Assembly (NCBI RefSeq): GCF_039655865.1
Contig: NZ_JBBYXL010000002.1
Span: 186,001 to 250,000 of the forward strand
DNA length: 64,000 nucleotides
Direction: 5' to 3'
Source of the DNA: Prosthecobacter sp. SYSU 5D2
Lineage (GTDB): Bacteria > Verrucomicrobiota > Verrucomicrobiia > Verrucomicrobiales > Verrucomicrobiaceae
The notes under the pieces were generated by a model. It saw nothing but the letters and a program-made list of their open reading frames with translations, was not told where the DNA came from and ran no database searches. Positions 46,057-55,631 of this stretch are shown one piece after another. The position numbers and the translations under genes were made by a program. How positions within the stretch are numbered: the first letter of the stretch is position 1; every line of letters starts with the position of its first letter.

Positions 46057-47127
46057 ATGCGCCACCTCCTCACCCTTTTGCTCCTGGCCGTCACCCCTCT
46101 GGGCGCAGCCACCACCGTCAGCATCTCCGGCCAGGATTTTTACATCAACGGCAAGCCCACCTACCCCGGCCGCATCTGGCAGGGGACCCGCATCGAGGGC
46201 CTGCTCATGAATTCCCGCATGGTCCAGGCCACCTTTGACGACCGAAACCCGGACACTGCTGCCCAGTGGGCTTATCCCGATACCCAGACGTGGGATCCGG
46301 ACCGCAACACCCGCGAATTCATCGCCGCTATGCCGGAATGGCGCGCCCACGGTCTCCTGGCCATCACCCTCAACCTCCAAGGCGGCTCCCCGCAGGGTTA
46401 CTCCAAAGACCAGCCCTGGCATAACTCCGCCATCAACGACGACGGCAGCCTGGATCCCGCCTACCTCGCCCGGATGGAGCTGGTGATCCAAAAGGCCGAT
46501 GAACTCGGCATGGCCGTCATCCTCGGCTACTTCTACTTTGGCCAGGACCAGCGTCTCAAGGATGAAGCCGCAGTCCTCCGCGCTGTGGATGGCATCACCC
46601 GCTGGATCCTGAAGAAAGGCTGGCGCAACGTCCTGGTGGAGATCAACAACGAGGCCAATGTCAAATACGACCACCCCATCCTGCAGCCGGACCGCGTCCA
46701 TGAGCTCATTCTCCGCGTCAAGGCCATGAGCCAGGATGACCACCGCCTCCTCGTCAGCACTTCATTTGGCGGCGGCAAAGTCCCCAGCCCCGGCGTCATC
46801 AAAAATGCCGACTTTCTCCTCATTCATGGCAACGGCGTCAAAGGCCCCGCCGCCATGCGCCAGTTCATCACCCGTGTGAAAGAAGCCGCCCACGGCCACT
46901 CCTACCCCATCGTCATCAATGAAGACGACCACTTCGACTTCGCCGAAAAGGACAACAACTTCATCGCCGCCGTCAAACAGCGCATCTCCTGGGGCTACTT
47001 TGACTACCGCATGAAAGGCGAGTCCTTCGAGCAGGGCTACCAGAGCGTGCCTGTCAACTGGACGCTCAGCAGCGACCGCAAACGCGGCTTCTTTCAACTC
47101 CTCAAGCAGATCACCGGCGGCCTGTGA
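46057..47127 (+). CDS. Secreted glycoside hydrolase-like TIM-barrel protein
   Basis: A 356-residue protein with a signal peptide (MRHLLTLLLLAVTPLGAA). It opens with DFYINGKPTYPGRIWQG, like family 5/DUF4038-type glycosidases, and has alternating strand-helix units of a TIM barrel. Probable catalytic acids are the Glu residues in NVLVEINNEANVKYD and PIVINEDDHFDF, placed like the two glutamates of clan GH-A. I cannot name the family. It is exported and divergent from a sulfatase, which fits joint breakdown of a sulfated glycan. A longer start at 46033 is possible. Confidence 0.75.
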   Translation: MRHLLTLLLLAVTPLGAATTVSISGQDFYINGKPTYPGRIWQGTRIEGLLMNSRMVQATFDDRNPDTAAQWAYPDTQTWDPDRNTREFIAAMPEWRAHGLLAITLNLQGGSPQGYSKDQPWHNSAINDDGSLDPAYLARMELVIQKADELGMAVILGYFYFGQDQRLKDEAAVLRAVDGITRWILKKGWRNVLVEINNEANVKYDHPILQPDRVHELILRVKAMSQDDHRLLVSTSFGGGKVPSPGVIKNADFLLIHGNGVKGPAAMRQFITRVKEAAHGHSYPIVINEDDHFDFAEKDNNFIAAVKQRISWGYFDYRMKGESFEQGYQSVPVNWTLSSDRKRGFFQLLKQITGGL

Positions 47128-47211
47128 CCTGAGCAAAATTTACACCGGGTCCTGGTGTGGCCTAACTAATGATGCTTCGACGGATTGTGGCCGGTGATTA
47201 GATTGTGCAAG

Positions 47212-47565
47212 TCAGTCCTCGGCAGGAGCAAAGATTTCGACCGTTCGTGGCTGGGCATCGGGGTAAACGACATGCCAGGCATTGCCATCGCTGTCTGTGA
47301 TCAGCCAGGGATGCGTCAGGTAGGTGGACTGGTCCACTTTTTCCTGACTTGGGAGGGTTAGATAAAGCACCCGCTTGCCGGAAAAATCCAGCCAGTAAAC
47401 CTTCACCGTTTCGCTGCTGCGATTGTGAAACGTGATCAGGGCTGTCGTGTCGCTGTTTTCGGACTTAATACCCTTTTTCTCGGCAGGATGGGCCTGTCCG
47501 GCGGGAAGCGGAAGGACGGGGGTCAACAAAAGTGACATGTAAATCCAAAACAAGGACGGTTTCAT
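47212..47565 (-). CDS. Secreted von Hippel-Lindau beta-domain-like protein
   Basis: A 117-residue protein with a signal peptide (to about residue 25). Residues 43-115 resemble the beta domain of the human tumour suppressor pVHL: FHNRSSETVKVYWLDFSGK, LYLTLPS and TYLTHPWLITDSDG line up with its FCNRSPRVVLPVWLNFDGE, PYPTLPP and SYRGHLWLFRDAG (remembered). W58, Y68, Y82, H85 and W87 match pVHL W88, Y98, Y112, H115 and W117, which form or flank the hydroxyproline pocket; pVHL S111 is replaced by Thr. The alpha domain that recruits the ubiquitin ligase is absent. Bacterial VHL-beta proteins exist but their function is unknown. No operon partner is visible. Confidence 0.78.
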   Translation of the reverse strand: MKPSLFWIYMSLLLTPVLPLPAGQAHPAEKKGIKSENSDTTALITFHNRSSETVKVYWLDFSGKRVLYLTLPSQEKVDQSTYLTHPWLITDSDGNAWHVVYPDAQPRTVEIFAPAED

Positions 47566-48083
47566 GGGCTTTTTCCTGTGGATAGATGGATTGACTCACT
47601 TTTGAACTGTCTTGTCCAGGTGCATGGCTGCACCCAGATTTGTTTCGTGATGAGATGCAAAAAAGCCGTGGATGTCAAGAACCCTCTAAAACAATACTTG
47701 GTTAGCCAGCAATTCCGGCAACCTCACCCGTCATCCTGCCGCGCCAGCCCCTGAAACCGGACCCTGCTCCGCTAGCAAGGCGCGGCACTCAGGCTCCTGC
47801 AGCACTCTGGGCAATGGGCGGATCCGTGACTTTTTAACTTCAGGATGCAGGGTGTGGCTCATGGTTAGGGAATGGCTCTTGTGAGGTAGGCCACCCTTGC
47901 GTCTGTTTCTGGCGGCTTCCACCCAAAATTGCCATTCGCATCCGGTCAGCAGTTCAGTCCCACCCTTTTGTCAGGCCCGAAAAGCTCGCAGCTGATCGCC
48001 CCTCACTGCGCACACAACCAGTCGGCCCAAGGGCTGCGAATGAGGGGTGGTTAGACTTTTTGAACCTTTATTCAACTACCCTT
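47566..48083. other. Intergenic region, no gene supported
   Basis: About 518 bases between the VHL-like gene and the alcohol dehydrogenase. The only open frame of note is a short minus-strand one (about 47970-47731) ending PLPRVLQEPECRALLAE. This faintly recalls the start of a tyrosine-recombinase core, but nothing continues it. The region should hold divergent promoters for both neighbours. Confidence 0.45.
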
Positions 48084-49256
48084 ATGAGAGCACTTTGCTG
48101 GCATGGAAAATCTGATGTTCGTGTGGATACAGTCCCGGATCCTACAATCCTGGAACCCACGGATGCGATTATCAAAATCACCTCCACCGCCATTTGCGGT
48201 TCGGACCTTCATCTCTACGACGGCTTCATGCCGACAATGGAGAGCGGCGACATCCTGGGTCATGAACCCATGGGCTTTGTGGTGGAAGTAGGAAAGTCGG
48301 TGAAAAAACTCAAGAAAGGCGACCGCGTCGTCGTGCCTTTTGTAATCGCCTGCGGCTGCTGTTACTTCTGCTCCAAAACCCTCTACGCCTGCTGCGATGC
48401 CACCAATCCCAAACCGGAGCTGGGGGAAAAAGCCATGGGCCATGCCCCGGCGGGCCTGTTTGGTTATTCTCACATGACGGGCGGCTATGCGGGCGGCCAG
48501 GCGGAGTACCTGCGCGTGCCGCATGCCGATGTGGGCCCCATCCAGATCGAGTCCGGCCTCCCCGATGAGCAGGTGCTGTTTCTCTCTGACATCTTTCCAA
48601 CCGGCTACATGGCAGCGGAGAATGCCGACATCGAGCCTGGGGATACAGTGGCCGTGTGGGGCTGCGGTCCCGTGGCTCAGATGTGCATCCAGAGCTGCTG
48701 GATGTTCGGGGCCGGGCGCGTCATCGCCATTGACCGCGTGCATGAGCGCCTGGCCATGGCGCGGAGCATGGGCCGCGCTGAGACGATCAATTTTGACGAG
48801 GAGGACGTCTATGAGCGGCTCCAGGAAATGACCGGCGGGCGCGGGCCAGACCGGTGCATTGACGCCGTGGGTTGTGAGGCCCATGGCGCAGGCAGTTTTG
48901 ATGCCGTGGTGGACAAGGTCAAAGTCGCCGTCATGCTGGGCACCGATCGCGCCCATGCGCTGCGCCAGGCCCTTTTCTGCTGCCGCAAAGGGGGCACCGT
49001 CTCCGTGCCCGGAGTCTATGTGGGCATGGTGGATAATCTCCCTTTCGGTGGAGCCATGAACAAAGGCCTCACTATCAAAATGGGCCAGACGCATGTGCAA
49101 AGGTACACGCAGCCGCTGCTCGCCAAGATTGAGGCAGGCGAGATTGATCCCTCCTTCGTCATCACCCATCGCCGGACTTTGGAAGAAGCCCCAGATGCCT
49201 ACAAGACTTTCCGGGACAAGGACGACGGCTGCATCAAGGTGGTGCTGAGACCTTGA
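48084..49256 (+). CDS. Zinc-dependent alcohol dehydrogenase (formaldehyde-dehydrogenase-like)
   Basis: A 390-residue medium-chain dehydrogenase. The catalytic zinc site is visible in [12 protein letters not shown] and [15 protein letters not shown]. The structural zinc loop is [15 protein letters not shown], and [15 protein letters not shown] is the NAD-binding glycine motif. The long insertion around the substrate loop and [10 protein letters not shown] fit the glutathione-independent formaldehyde dehydrogenase-like subfamily. The ATG at 48084 is used rather than a TTG 24 bases upstream. It is monocistronic with a strong terminator. The substrate is uncertain. Confidence 0.88.
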   Translation: MRALCWHGKSDVRVDTVPDPTILEPTDAIIKITSTAICGSDLHLYDGFMPTMESGDILGHEPMGFVVEVGKSVKKLKKGDRVVVPFVIACGCCYFCSKTLYACCDATNPKPELGEKAMGHAPAGLFGYSHMTGGYAGGQAEYLRVPHADVGPIQIESGLPDEQVLFLSDIFPTGYMAAENADIEPGDTVAVWGCGPVAQMCIQSCWMFGAGRVIAIDRVHERLAMARSMGRAETINFDEEDVYERLQEMTGGRGPDRCIDAVGCEAHGAGSFDAVVDKVKVAVMLGTDRAHALRQALFCCRKGGTVSVPGVYVGMVDNLPFGGAMNKGLTIKMGQTHVQRYTQPLLAKIEAGEIDPSFVITHRRTLEEAPDAYKTFRDKDDGCIKVVLRP

Positions 49257-49291
49257 GTGCGTGGCCGGTTATCCCATCCAGGATATAGAAA

Positions 49292-49328
49292 GAGAGGAAA
49301 GCTCCCACGCCTGGGGCTTTCCTCTTTC
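49292..49328 (+). terminator. Intrinsic terminator of the alcohol dehydrogenase gene
   Basis: A long stem pairs gaggaaagctcc with the opposing ggggctttcctc through one T-G pair, about 13-14 bp in all, with a 7-base loop and a short T/C tail. A purine-rich left arm and pyrimidine-rich right arm suggest it can also act on the opposite strand. Confidence 0.7.
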
Positions 49329-49360
49329 TCGCCCCAGACAGGATGTGATGAATGAACCCT

Positions 49361-49867
49361 TCAATCTTCGGAAGCCCCGGTCGGGTCTAACACTCTCTGA
49401 CATTCTTGAGAAAGCTCGGGAACTACAGGCATCGAGTATTTACGGCCATTGGCATGCAAGTGCATCCAAAGGACATTGTGTGAACCGCGTTTGGCACCGG
49501 CTTCCGTGATCGAGTCAATCGGAATGCGCCAGATCAATTTGCCTCCCCTGTAAGCTATAATCTCAAGGCCAGTAAAGTGCCATTCCTGGTCGGTGTTCAC
49601 CCAAAAGAAAGATGCCAAGCCAATGGAAGAAAACACGATCAACACGCCGGCCCAATCGTCGTTTGTAAATGGCAACTGTGAACGGGTCCGGAGAAGCAGA
49701 AGATAAAAAAACACCACCGCTGCAATGCCGAAGAATGATACAATAAAGTGGCATGCGATACGATCTTTCATTGGATTGCGAAACCGGCCGCGGATGCGGC
49801 GAAGGAACTCCAGATTATCGAGCAACTGGGCGGTCATTTCGCTGGAGCTGGTCTTCTGTTCAATCAT
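49361..49867 (-). CDS. Membrane protein of unknown function with PH-like tail
   Basis: A 168-residue protein. A charged N-terminal helix (LLDNLEFLRRIRGRFRNPMKDR) is followed by two hydrophobic helices (HFIVSFFGIAAVVFFYLLLL and GVLIVFSSIGLASFFW) and a short beta-rich cytoplasmic-like region. WHFTGLEIIAYRGGKLIWRI and PIDSITEAGAKRG in that region resemble bacterial PH domains. No family is recognised with confidence. Base composition is somewhat lower in GC than the neighbours. It stands alone between convergent and parallel genes. Confidence 0.6.
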   Translation of the reverse strand: MIEQKTSSSEMTAQLLDNLEFLRRIRGRFRNPMKDRIACHFIVSFFGIAAVVFFYLLLLRTRSQLPFTNDDWAGVLIVFSSIGLASFFWVNTDQEWHFTGLEIIAYRGGKLIWRIPIDSITEAGAKRGSHNVLWMHLHANGRKYSMPVVPELSQECQRVLDPTGASED

Positions 49868-49966
49868 TTGAAGGCCCTTTTGCAGAGGTGAATCCAGCGG
49901 CGAGTGGCAGTGGGATCATCGGTTCGTGGATGGGTTTGCTGGCAGAACGATATCGTTATCAGAGCT

Positions 49967-50971
49967 TCACGCAAGTTCACCCCCCTCCACCCACATTCGT
50001 CCCGCCTTGCGACGCAGATGTCGGCCGCCGGGCAGATTGACCTTAGCGGGGCCGCCGGGGTTCAGCATGGTCATGGCGGCATCCAGGATCTGGGCATCCA
50101 GGCCGGGCTGGCCGAGGATGTTGCCTAACCAATGATGCAATACGCGACTGAGCACTGCCGGATGCAGTGCTCGCAGCTCCCTGCCTGCGCGCAGTGCGCC
50201 ATCGGGCAGGATAGTCCCGACCGCGTTCATAAAGGCGAGCGCCTGCTGCCACAGGCACTCATCGTCCCGTCCCGCCTGGCGGCCCAGGCGGACAATGAGC
50301 GGCGCCACCTCCCGCGCATACACCCGGTTAAGCAGCGGCATCACCTCACGGCGCAGGCGGTTGCGGCGGTGGGCGGGACTGCTGTTGCTGGAATCCTCCC
50401 GATACGCCAGCCCATGCTCGGCCACATACGCCTCGATCTCCGCGCGCCGCATTCCCAGCAGCGGGCGGCACAGTGCGGGCTGCGCAGGGGTCTCCGCCAG
50501 CATCCCCTTCAGCCCGCCGATGCCGGTGCCACGGCAGAGGTTGGCCAGGATGGTCTCCGCCTGGTCATCGGCATGATGCGCGAGGTAAATCCGCTCCGCC
50601 CCATGTTTTTTCGCCATGCGCCGGAGGAAATCATAACGGGCATGGCGGGCGGCCGTCTCGATCGAGACCCGGTCCTTCTTCGCCAGCGCCGCCACGTCCG
50701 CTTTCTCGATCTCGCAGGGCAGATCATACGTCCTGGCCAGGCGGCGGATAAAGGCCGCATCCTGGCCGGATTCGCGTCCGCGCAGGCCGTGGTTCAGGTG
50801 GGCCAAAATGAGATTCTGATGCCTGGCTGTGACCAGCATGTGCAGCAGCGCGACGGAATCCTGCCCTCCTGAAATGGCCAGCAGGGCTGGGTCATCTGGG
50901 GCTGGCAAAAGCAAAAAAGAATGCGGAAGCGCGGCAGGCACGGGAATCAGTAAGGGGAAAGGCGTGCCCAC
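49967..50971 (-). CDS. tilS: tRNA(Ile)-lysidine synthase
   Basis: A 334-residue PP-loop enzyme that modifies C34 of tRNA-Ile(CAU) to lysidine using ATP and lysine. The PP-loop SGGQDSVALLHML lies near residue 34. HLNHGLRGRES, YLAHHADDQAETILANLCRGTG, CRPLLGMRRAEIEAYVAEHG and EDSSN with RRNRLRREVMPLL are all typical. The protein has a reduced C-terminal part, lacking the full TilS_C domain, like shorter family members. The start is a GTG at 50971; the next Met is inside the PP-loop region, so GTG or an upstream start is needed. The gene is essential in most bacteria. Confidence 0.92.
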   Translation of the reverse strand: MGTPFPLLIPVPAALPHSFLLLPAPDDPALLAISGGQDSVALLHMLVTARHQNLILAHLNHGLRGRESGQDAAFIRRLARTYDLPCEIEKADVAALAKKDRVSIETAARHARYDFLRRMAKKHGAERIYLAHHADDQAETILANLCRGTGIGGLKGMLAETPAQPALCRPLLGMRRAEIEAYVAEHGLAYREDSSNSSPAHRRNRLRREVMPLLNRVYAREVAPLIVRLGRQAGRDDECLWQQALAFMNAVGTILPDGALRAGRELRALHPAVLSRVLHHWLGNILGQPGLDAQILDAAMTMLNPGGPAKVNLPGGRHLRRKAGRMWVEGGELA

Positions 50972-51095
50972 TGCTGGCTGAGGTTGCGGGACGGTGCAAC
51001 TGCATCCGTGAAGGACAGAATGATGATGGCAGGGTTATAAGAGGACTTTTGTTCCTCATCGGGGCGCACTGGATGGCAGTGCATCTAGCCCAATC

Positions 51096-51116
51096 CTCAG
51101 TTGCGGCGCAACTGAG
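51096..51116. other. Perfect inverted repeat at the groEL-fragment boundary
   Basis: ctcagttgc and gcaactgag form a 9-bp palindromic pair with a ggc loop. The repeat sits exactly where groEL similarity ends. No T-run follows on either strand. Confidence 0.6.
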
Positions 51117-51188
51117 CAGAGGCAGCATGTCTTTCAGGCTGCTGATCTTCTTCTCGTGGAAGAGGATGTAAGCGGACTCAAGGTTACA
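51114..51188 (-). pseudogene. groEL: Short groEL remnant
   Basis: On the minus strand about 25 codons read CNLESAYILFHEKKISSL followed by KDMLPLL. This matches the apical-domain segment of GroEL that in E. coli reads [20 protein letters not shown]. No GroEL-like sequence continues on either side: upstream is non-coding and downstream similarity stops at an inverted repeat. It is far too short to function and is best read as debris from a lost or rearranged chaperonin gene. Confidence 0.65.
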
Positions 51189-51227
51189 GCCGGAAGCCCA
51201 TCACTCGGAGAGTGATGAATACTGTAC

Positions 51228-51257
51228 AAAAAAGGCGGGCCTTGCGGGCCCGCCTTT
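51228..51257 (-). terminator. clpC: Intrinsic terminator of the mcsA-mcsB-clpC operon
   Basis: A perfect 10-bp stem (aaaggcgggc/gcccgccttt, plus-strand reading) with a 7-base loop gives a T-run on the minus strand after the clpC stop at 51287. Confidence 0.85.
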
Positions 51258-51286
51258 GATGCAATGTGAGTTAGACTTGAATGACC

Positions 51287-53818
51287 TTAGACGCTGGTGG
51301 TCTCCACCACTTCGGCTTCGGCTTCCACCGGGGTTTCGGCGGAGAATTTGAGGCGCTTGGTCTCGGCATCGAAGGTGACTTTGACGTGGTCGCCTTCGTT
51401 GATCGTGCCGCCCAGCAGGTGCTCGGCGAGAGGATCTTCGATGTTCTTCTCCACCGCACGACGCATTGGACGGGCGCCGTATTGAGGATCGAAACCTTCT
51501 TTCATGAGGAACTCCGTGGCGCTCTCGTCGAGCACGATGTGGATGTTCCGGTTGCGCAGGCGGGCGACGACCTTGTTGACCTCGAGGTCCACGATTTTGA
51601 CGAGCTGGGTCTTTTCCAGCATGCGGAAGACGATGAGGTCATCCAGACGGTTGAGGAACTCCGGCTTGAAGAATTTCTTGGCCATCTCGGACAGCTTGTC
51701 CTTGATGCTGGCGTTGTCCGCCTCGCCCTGGGCCATGGCGGCAAAGCCGAGGCTGGACTGTTTCTTGATGGTCTCGGCCCCGACGTTGGAGGTGAGGATG
51801 ACGATGGTGTTCCGGAAATCAATCTTGCGGCCGAAGTTGTCCGTCACCTGGCCTTCTTCCAGGATCTGGAGAAGGAGGTTCATGACATCGGGGTGGGCTT
51901 TTTCGATTTCGTCAAACAGCACGACGCTATACGGACGGCGGCGCACGGCCTCAGAGAGCTGGCCGCCCTCTTCATAACCGACGTATCCGGGAGGCGCACC
52001 GATGAGGCGGCTGGCCGTGTGCTTCTCCATGTACTCGGACATGTCCAGCTGGATGAGCGCTTCTGAACTGCCGAACATGAATTCGGCCAGGTTCTTGGCG
52101 AGGAAGGTCTTGCCAACGCCGGTCGGGCCGAGGAACAGGAAGGAGCCGATGGGGCGGCGGGGATCCTTGAGGTCGGCACGGGAGCGGCGCAGCGCTTTGC
52201 TGATGGCGATGACGGCTTCGTCCTGGCCGATGACCTTGCCTTTCAGCTCGGCTTCCATCTTCAGCAGCTTCTGGGCTTCAGCAGATTCCATGCGCTGGAG
52301 CGGCACGCCGGTCCATTTGGAAACGACGGACATGATGTCATCCTCGGACACATCCACGATGCGCTCGGTGTTGTTCTGCCTCCAGGTTTCCAGGATGTCG
52401 TCGTAGCGCTTCTTGGTATTCTTCTCGCTGTCGCGGAGACGGGCGGCTTTTTCGAAGTCCTGGTCCTTGATAGCAGTTTCCTTCTCGATGCGTATCGCCT
52501 CGATCTCGGCCTCGATGGTCTTCAGTTCAGGCGGGCGCGTCATCGCGGCGATGCGGGCCTTGGAGCCGGCCTCGTCCATGATGTCAATCGCCTTGTCCGG
52601 CAGGAAGCGGGAGGTCAGGTAGCGTGAGCTCAGCTTCACAGATGAGGTGATGGCCTGGTCAGAATACTTGGCCTTGTGGTGCATCTCATACTTGCCCTTC
52701 AGGCCCATGAGGATCTGGATGGCGTCTTCCACAGAAGGTTCTTCCACCTTCACCTGCTGGAAGCGGCGCTCCAGGGCAGAGTCCTTCTCAATGTATTTGC
52801 GGTACTCGTTCAGGGTTGTCGCGCCGATGACCTGCAGTTCGCTGCGGCTCAGTGCGGGCTTGATGATGTTGCTGGCATCCATCGTGCCTTCGGCCGAACC
52901 GGCCCCGACGATGGTGTGCATCTCATCAATGAAAAGGATGATGTTTTTGTTGCGGCGGATCTCGTCCATCACGGCCTTGATGCGTTCCTCAAACTGGCCG
53001 CGATACTTCGTCCCCGCCACCATGAGGGCGAGGTCGAGGATGACGACTTTTTTGTCGCGCAGGATCTCCGGCACGTTACCGGCAGCGATCTCCTGGGCCA
53101 GGCCTTCGACGATGGCGGTCTTGCCCACACCGGCTTCACCGATGAGGACGGGATTGTTCTTCGTGCGGCGGCAAAGGATCTGGATGACGCGGGCTATCTC
53201 TTCCGTGCGTCCGATGACCGGGTCCATCTCGCCCTTCTGGGCGATCTCGGTCAGGTCACGGCCGAAGGCGCGCAGAGCGGGCATCTTCTCGTTCTTTTTC
53301 TTCTTCTTGTCATCGTCCGTGTTACCGGAGGGGGACACAGGCTCGGAATCTTCTTCTTCCTCCTCACCGCTGCTGGTGAAGTTGGGGTCCAGTTCTTTCA
53401 GGATCTCGTTGCGGGCCTTGTCCAGATTGATGTCCAGATTCCGCAGCACCTGCGCGGCCACGCCTTCGCCTTCGCGCAGCAGACCGAGCAGGATGTGCTC
53501 CGTGCCGACGTAGCTGTGGTTCAGGGCTTTGGCCTCCTTGCTGGCCAGGGCGAGCACCTTCTTCACGCGGGGCGTGTAGGGGATGTTGCCGACCATCTTG
53601 GTCTCCGGGCCGGAGCCGACCTGCTGCTCCACCTGGAGGCGGACGGTTTCCAGATCCAGGCCGAGCTTGGTGAGGACGTTCACCGCCACCCCCTGGCCGA
53701 GTTTGATCAGGCCCAGGAGCAGATGCTCCGTGCCGACGTAGTTGTGATTAAAGCGGTCGGCCTCCTTGCGGGCGAGGGCCAGGACCTGTTGGGCGCGTGG
53801 GGTAAAGTTATTCATCAT
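51287..53818 (-). CDS. clpC: ATP-dependent Clp protease ATPase subunit ClpC
   Basis: An AAA+ unfoldase of about 844 residues. Two Clp_N repeats occupy about 1-145 ([16 protein letters not shown] and [15 protein letters not shown]). AAA1 carries Walker [14 protein letters not shown] and AAA2 [16 protein letters not shown]. Between them is the short ClpC-type middle domain with a UVR-like helix ([16 protein letters not shown]), distinguishing it from ClpB. The start is ATGATG at 53818/53815, overlapping the mcsB stop, so translation is coupled. With McsA and McsB, ClpC would unfold arginine-phosphorylated proteins for a partner protease such as ClpP, which is not in the window. The linker after Clp_N is acidic (EEEEEDSEP). 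Confidence 0.95.
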   Translation of the reverse strand: MMNNFTPRAQQVLALARKEADRFNHNYVGTEHLLLGLIKLGQGVAVNVLTKLGLDLETVRLQVEQQVGSGPETKMVGNIPYTPRVKKVLALASKEAKALNHSYVGTEHILLGLLREGEGVAAQVLRNLDINLDKARNEILKELDPNFTSSGEEEEEDSEPVSPSGNTDDDKKKKKNEKMPALRAFGRDLTEIAQKGEMDPVIGRTEEIARVIQILCRRTKNNPVLIGEAGVGKTAIVEGLAQEIAAGNVPEILRDKKVVILDLALMVAGTKYRGQFEERIKAVMDEIRRNKNIILFIDEMHTIVGAGSAEGTMDASNIIKPALSRSELQVIGATTLNEYRKYIEKDSALERRFQQVKVEEPSVEDAIQILMGLKGKYEMHHKAKYSDQAITSSVKLSSRYLTSRFLPDKAIDIMDEAGSKARIAAMTRPPELKTIEAEIEAIRIEKETAIKDQDFEKAARLRDSEKNTKKRYDDILETWRQNNTERIVDVSEDDIMSVVSKWTGVPLQRMESAEAQKLLKMEAELKGKVIGQDEAVIAISKALRRSRADLKDPRRPIGSFLFLGPTGVGKTFLAKNLAEFMFGSSEALIQLDMSEYMEKHTASRLIGAPPGYVGYEEGGQLSEAVRRRPYSVVLFDEIEKAHPDVMNLLLQILEEGQVTDNFGRKIDFRNTIVILTSNVGAETIKKQSSLGFAAMAQGEADNASIKDKLSEMAKKFFKPEFLNRLDDLIVFRMLEKTQLVKIVDLEVNKVVARLRNRNIHIVLDESATEFLMKEGFDPQYGARPMRRAVEKNIEDPLAEHLLGGTINEGDHVKVTFDAETKRLKFSAETPVEAEAEVVETTSV

Positions 53819-54929
53819 TGGAATCAGAGGGTTTATCCTCCGAGGGTTGGTTGATTGTCGAAACGTTAGAAGGTCCTGCGAGGGATTGCAACCGCGCCCG
53901 GGTAATTTCCGCACGCCGCGCATCCCGCTCTTCCGGCGACAGTTCGCGCTCGGCACTGAGCTGGAGGTGGGCTGGCTGGATTTCGAGCAAAAGCATGTCG
54001 AGCAGACTCCGGTCGCAGTTGGGGATGAGATCCATATCCGCCCCCAGTCGCAGCAGGGAAAGCAGGTTGAGTGCCTCCTTCGATGTCAAAACATGCGCAT
54101 AGCGCAAAATGGCAAACGCACGGCCCACCTGGTCATGCAGCATGGTGGGATTGTCCTCCAGCAGCTTTTGGCGGGCATTCACCTCGGAGCTGACCACCCG
54201 CTCGATCACTTTTTCGATCTGGGCGATGATTTCCCCCTCCTTTTCACCCAGCGTGTGCTGGTTGGAGATCTGGAAAAGATTGCCCAGGGCCTCCGTGCCC
54301 TCGCCATACAGGCCGCGCACGGCCAGGCCGATCTTGCCCACCGCCTTGATGACGGGGTTGATCTGGTCAGACAGTACCAGGGCGGGCAGATGCAGCATCA
54401 CCGAGGCGCGCATTCCGGTGCCCAGATTCGTGGGGCAGGCGGTCAGGTAGCCTAGGCGGTCGTCATAGGCATAGGGCAGCATGGATTCCAGGGCGGTATC
54501 CGCCTTGTCCACCAGCGCATAGGCGCTGCGCAGGTTCAGTCCGGCGCGGATGCCCTGGATGCGAAAATGGTCCTCCTCATTGATCATGATGGAGAGGCTC
54601 TGCTTACGGTCCACCACCACGGCGCAACCGGCGGAGCGGGCGGCGTGTTCCCGGCTGACCAAGTGGCGCTCCACCAGCACCTGCTTGCGGATCTTGCTCA
54701 GCCCGGCGTATTCCTCGCTGTAGCCATCTGCCATTTCCGGCAGGGATTCCACGCAGGGACGCGCCAGTTCCAGCAACTCCACGCGCTGCCTTTCCGCCGA
54801 ATAACCGGGAAAGCTGTAGCCACGCAGATTCCGCGCCAGCCGCACGCGGGAGGTCATGACGACATCCGAGTGCAACCCGCTGCCTTTCATCCAGTCAGCC
54901 GGGTGTTTGATGAGGGTCGTGAATCGCAT
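53808..54929 (-). CDS. mcsB: Protein arginine kinase McsB
   Basis: A 373-residue phosphagen-kinase-fold enzyme that phosphorylates protein arginines, marking them for ClpC. Visible are VVMTSRVRLARNLRGYSFP, INEEDHFRIQ (substrate-binding Glu region) and CPTNLGTGMRASV with the catalytic cysteine, then GEGTEALGNLFQISNQ. The C-terminus keeps RDARRA at about 335-340, matching the RDXXRA allosteric phosphoarginine motif of McsB that free-amino-acid kinases lack. A disordered Ser/Asp/Glu tail follows. It lies between mcsA (50 bases upstream) and clpC (overlapping). It is an experimentally known kinase family in Bacillus and related Gram-positives. Confidence 0.93.
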   Translation of the reverse strand: MRFTTLIKHPADWMKGSGLHSDVVMTSRVRLARNLRGYSFPGYSAERQRVELLELARPCVESLPEMADGYSEEYAGLSKIRKQVLVERHLVSREHAARSAGCAVVVDRKQSLSIMINEEDHFRIQGIRAGLNLRSAYALVDKADTALESMLPYAYDDRLGYLTACPTNLGTGMRASVMLHLPALVLSDQINPVIKAVGKIGLAVRGLYGEGTEALGNLFQISNQHTLGEKEGEIIAQIEKVIERVVSSEVNARQKLLEDNPTMLHDQVGRAFAILRYAHVLTSKEALNLLSLLRLGADMDLIPNCDRSLLDMLLLEIQPAHLQLSAERELSPEERDARRAEITRARLQSLAGPSNVSTINQPSEDKPSDSNDE

Positions 54930-54979
54930 GGGGGGATGATTCTATAGAGTGGAAAACGGTCGTACTTGTTCGATGAGAT

Positions 54980-55477
54980 TTACAGTGATTTGAGCTCCGG
55001 CGGACTGGGCGGGCTGGATTGCAGGGACTCGATTTCAGACTTCAGGCGTGCGGCGTCCTCATACCGCTCATCCCGCACTGCGCTGGCCAGTTCCTCGCGC
55101 AGGTGGCCCAGGTTGCCGGCGATGGCGTTTTGGGTGACGATCTGGTGCGGCACCTTGCCCACATGGCGGGTGCCTTTGTGCATGGACTTCAGCAGGCCTT
55201 CCAGCCCTTCACGGAAAGTGTTGTAGCATTCCGGGCAGCCCATCCGGCCGATCTTTTTCAACTGGGCCGCTGTGAAACCGCAGTCCGGGCAGGCCGTTTC
55301 CGCGCTGATCGGCGGTGGAGTCTGGCTCATAAAAGCCTCCGCCAGGCCAAAGCCGGTTTCATCCGTGACGCCCTTCGCTTTCGAGCAGGCATCGCAAAGG
55401 TTCACCGTCGTCATCTGCCCATTGATGATTTGGGTCAGAAACACGGTGGCTTCACTTTCGCAAACGTCACATTTCAT
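54980..55477 (-). CDS. mcsA: McsA-like zinc-finger/UVR activator of the arginine kinase
   Basis: A 165-residue protein starting at ATG 55477 (MKCDVCESEATVFL). Four CxxC pairs (CDVC, CDAC, CPDC and CPEC) should bind two zinc ions, and the C-terminal UVR motif (LREELASAVRDERYEDAARLKSEI) resembles that of UvrB and ClpC. This layout defines McsA, which activates McsB and links it to ClpC. It opens the operon; the ctsR repressor gene that normally precedes mcsA in Firmicutes is absent. The upstream extension to 55528 lacks conserved residues. Confidence 0.9.
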   Translation of the reverse strand: MKCDVCESEATVFLTQIINGQMTTVNLCDACSKAKGVTDETGFGLAEAFMSQTPPPISAETACPDCGFTAAQLKKIGRMGCPECYNTFREGLEGLLKSMHKGTRHVGKVPHQIVTQNAIAGNLGHLREELASAVRDERYEDAARLKSEIESLQSSPPSPPELKSL

Positions 55478-55631
55478 AAAGGTAGGATTCCTGGCGTTAA
55501 GGCCATTTAAATACGATACGCACGGCACGCGTTCCGGGTACTGCTAGGGCATGGAGATTCTCACGTCAACACAGAGCGGCACGCCTGCATTGGCGCATGC
55601 TGGGATAAAGGAACCCCTCCATCCAGCCCCG

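Noticed and set aside
47731..47970. Minus-strand short frame ending PLPRVLQEPECRALLAE, faintly like a tyrosine recombinase
   Set aside because: No continuation of the integrase fold in any frame, and no catalytic Arg or Tyr region nearby. Similarity is too short to call a gene or remnant.
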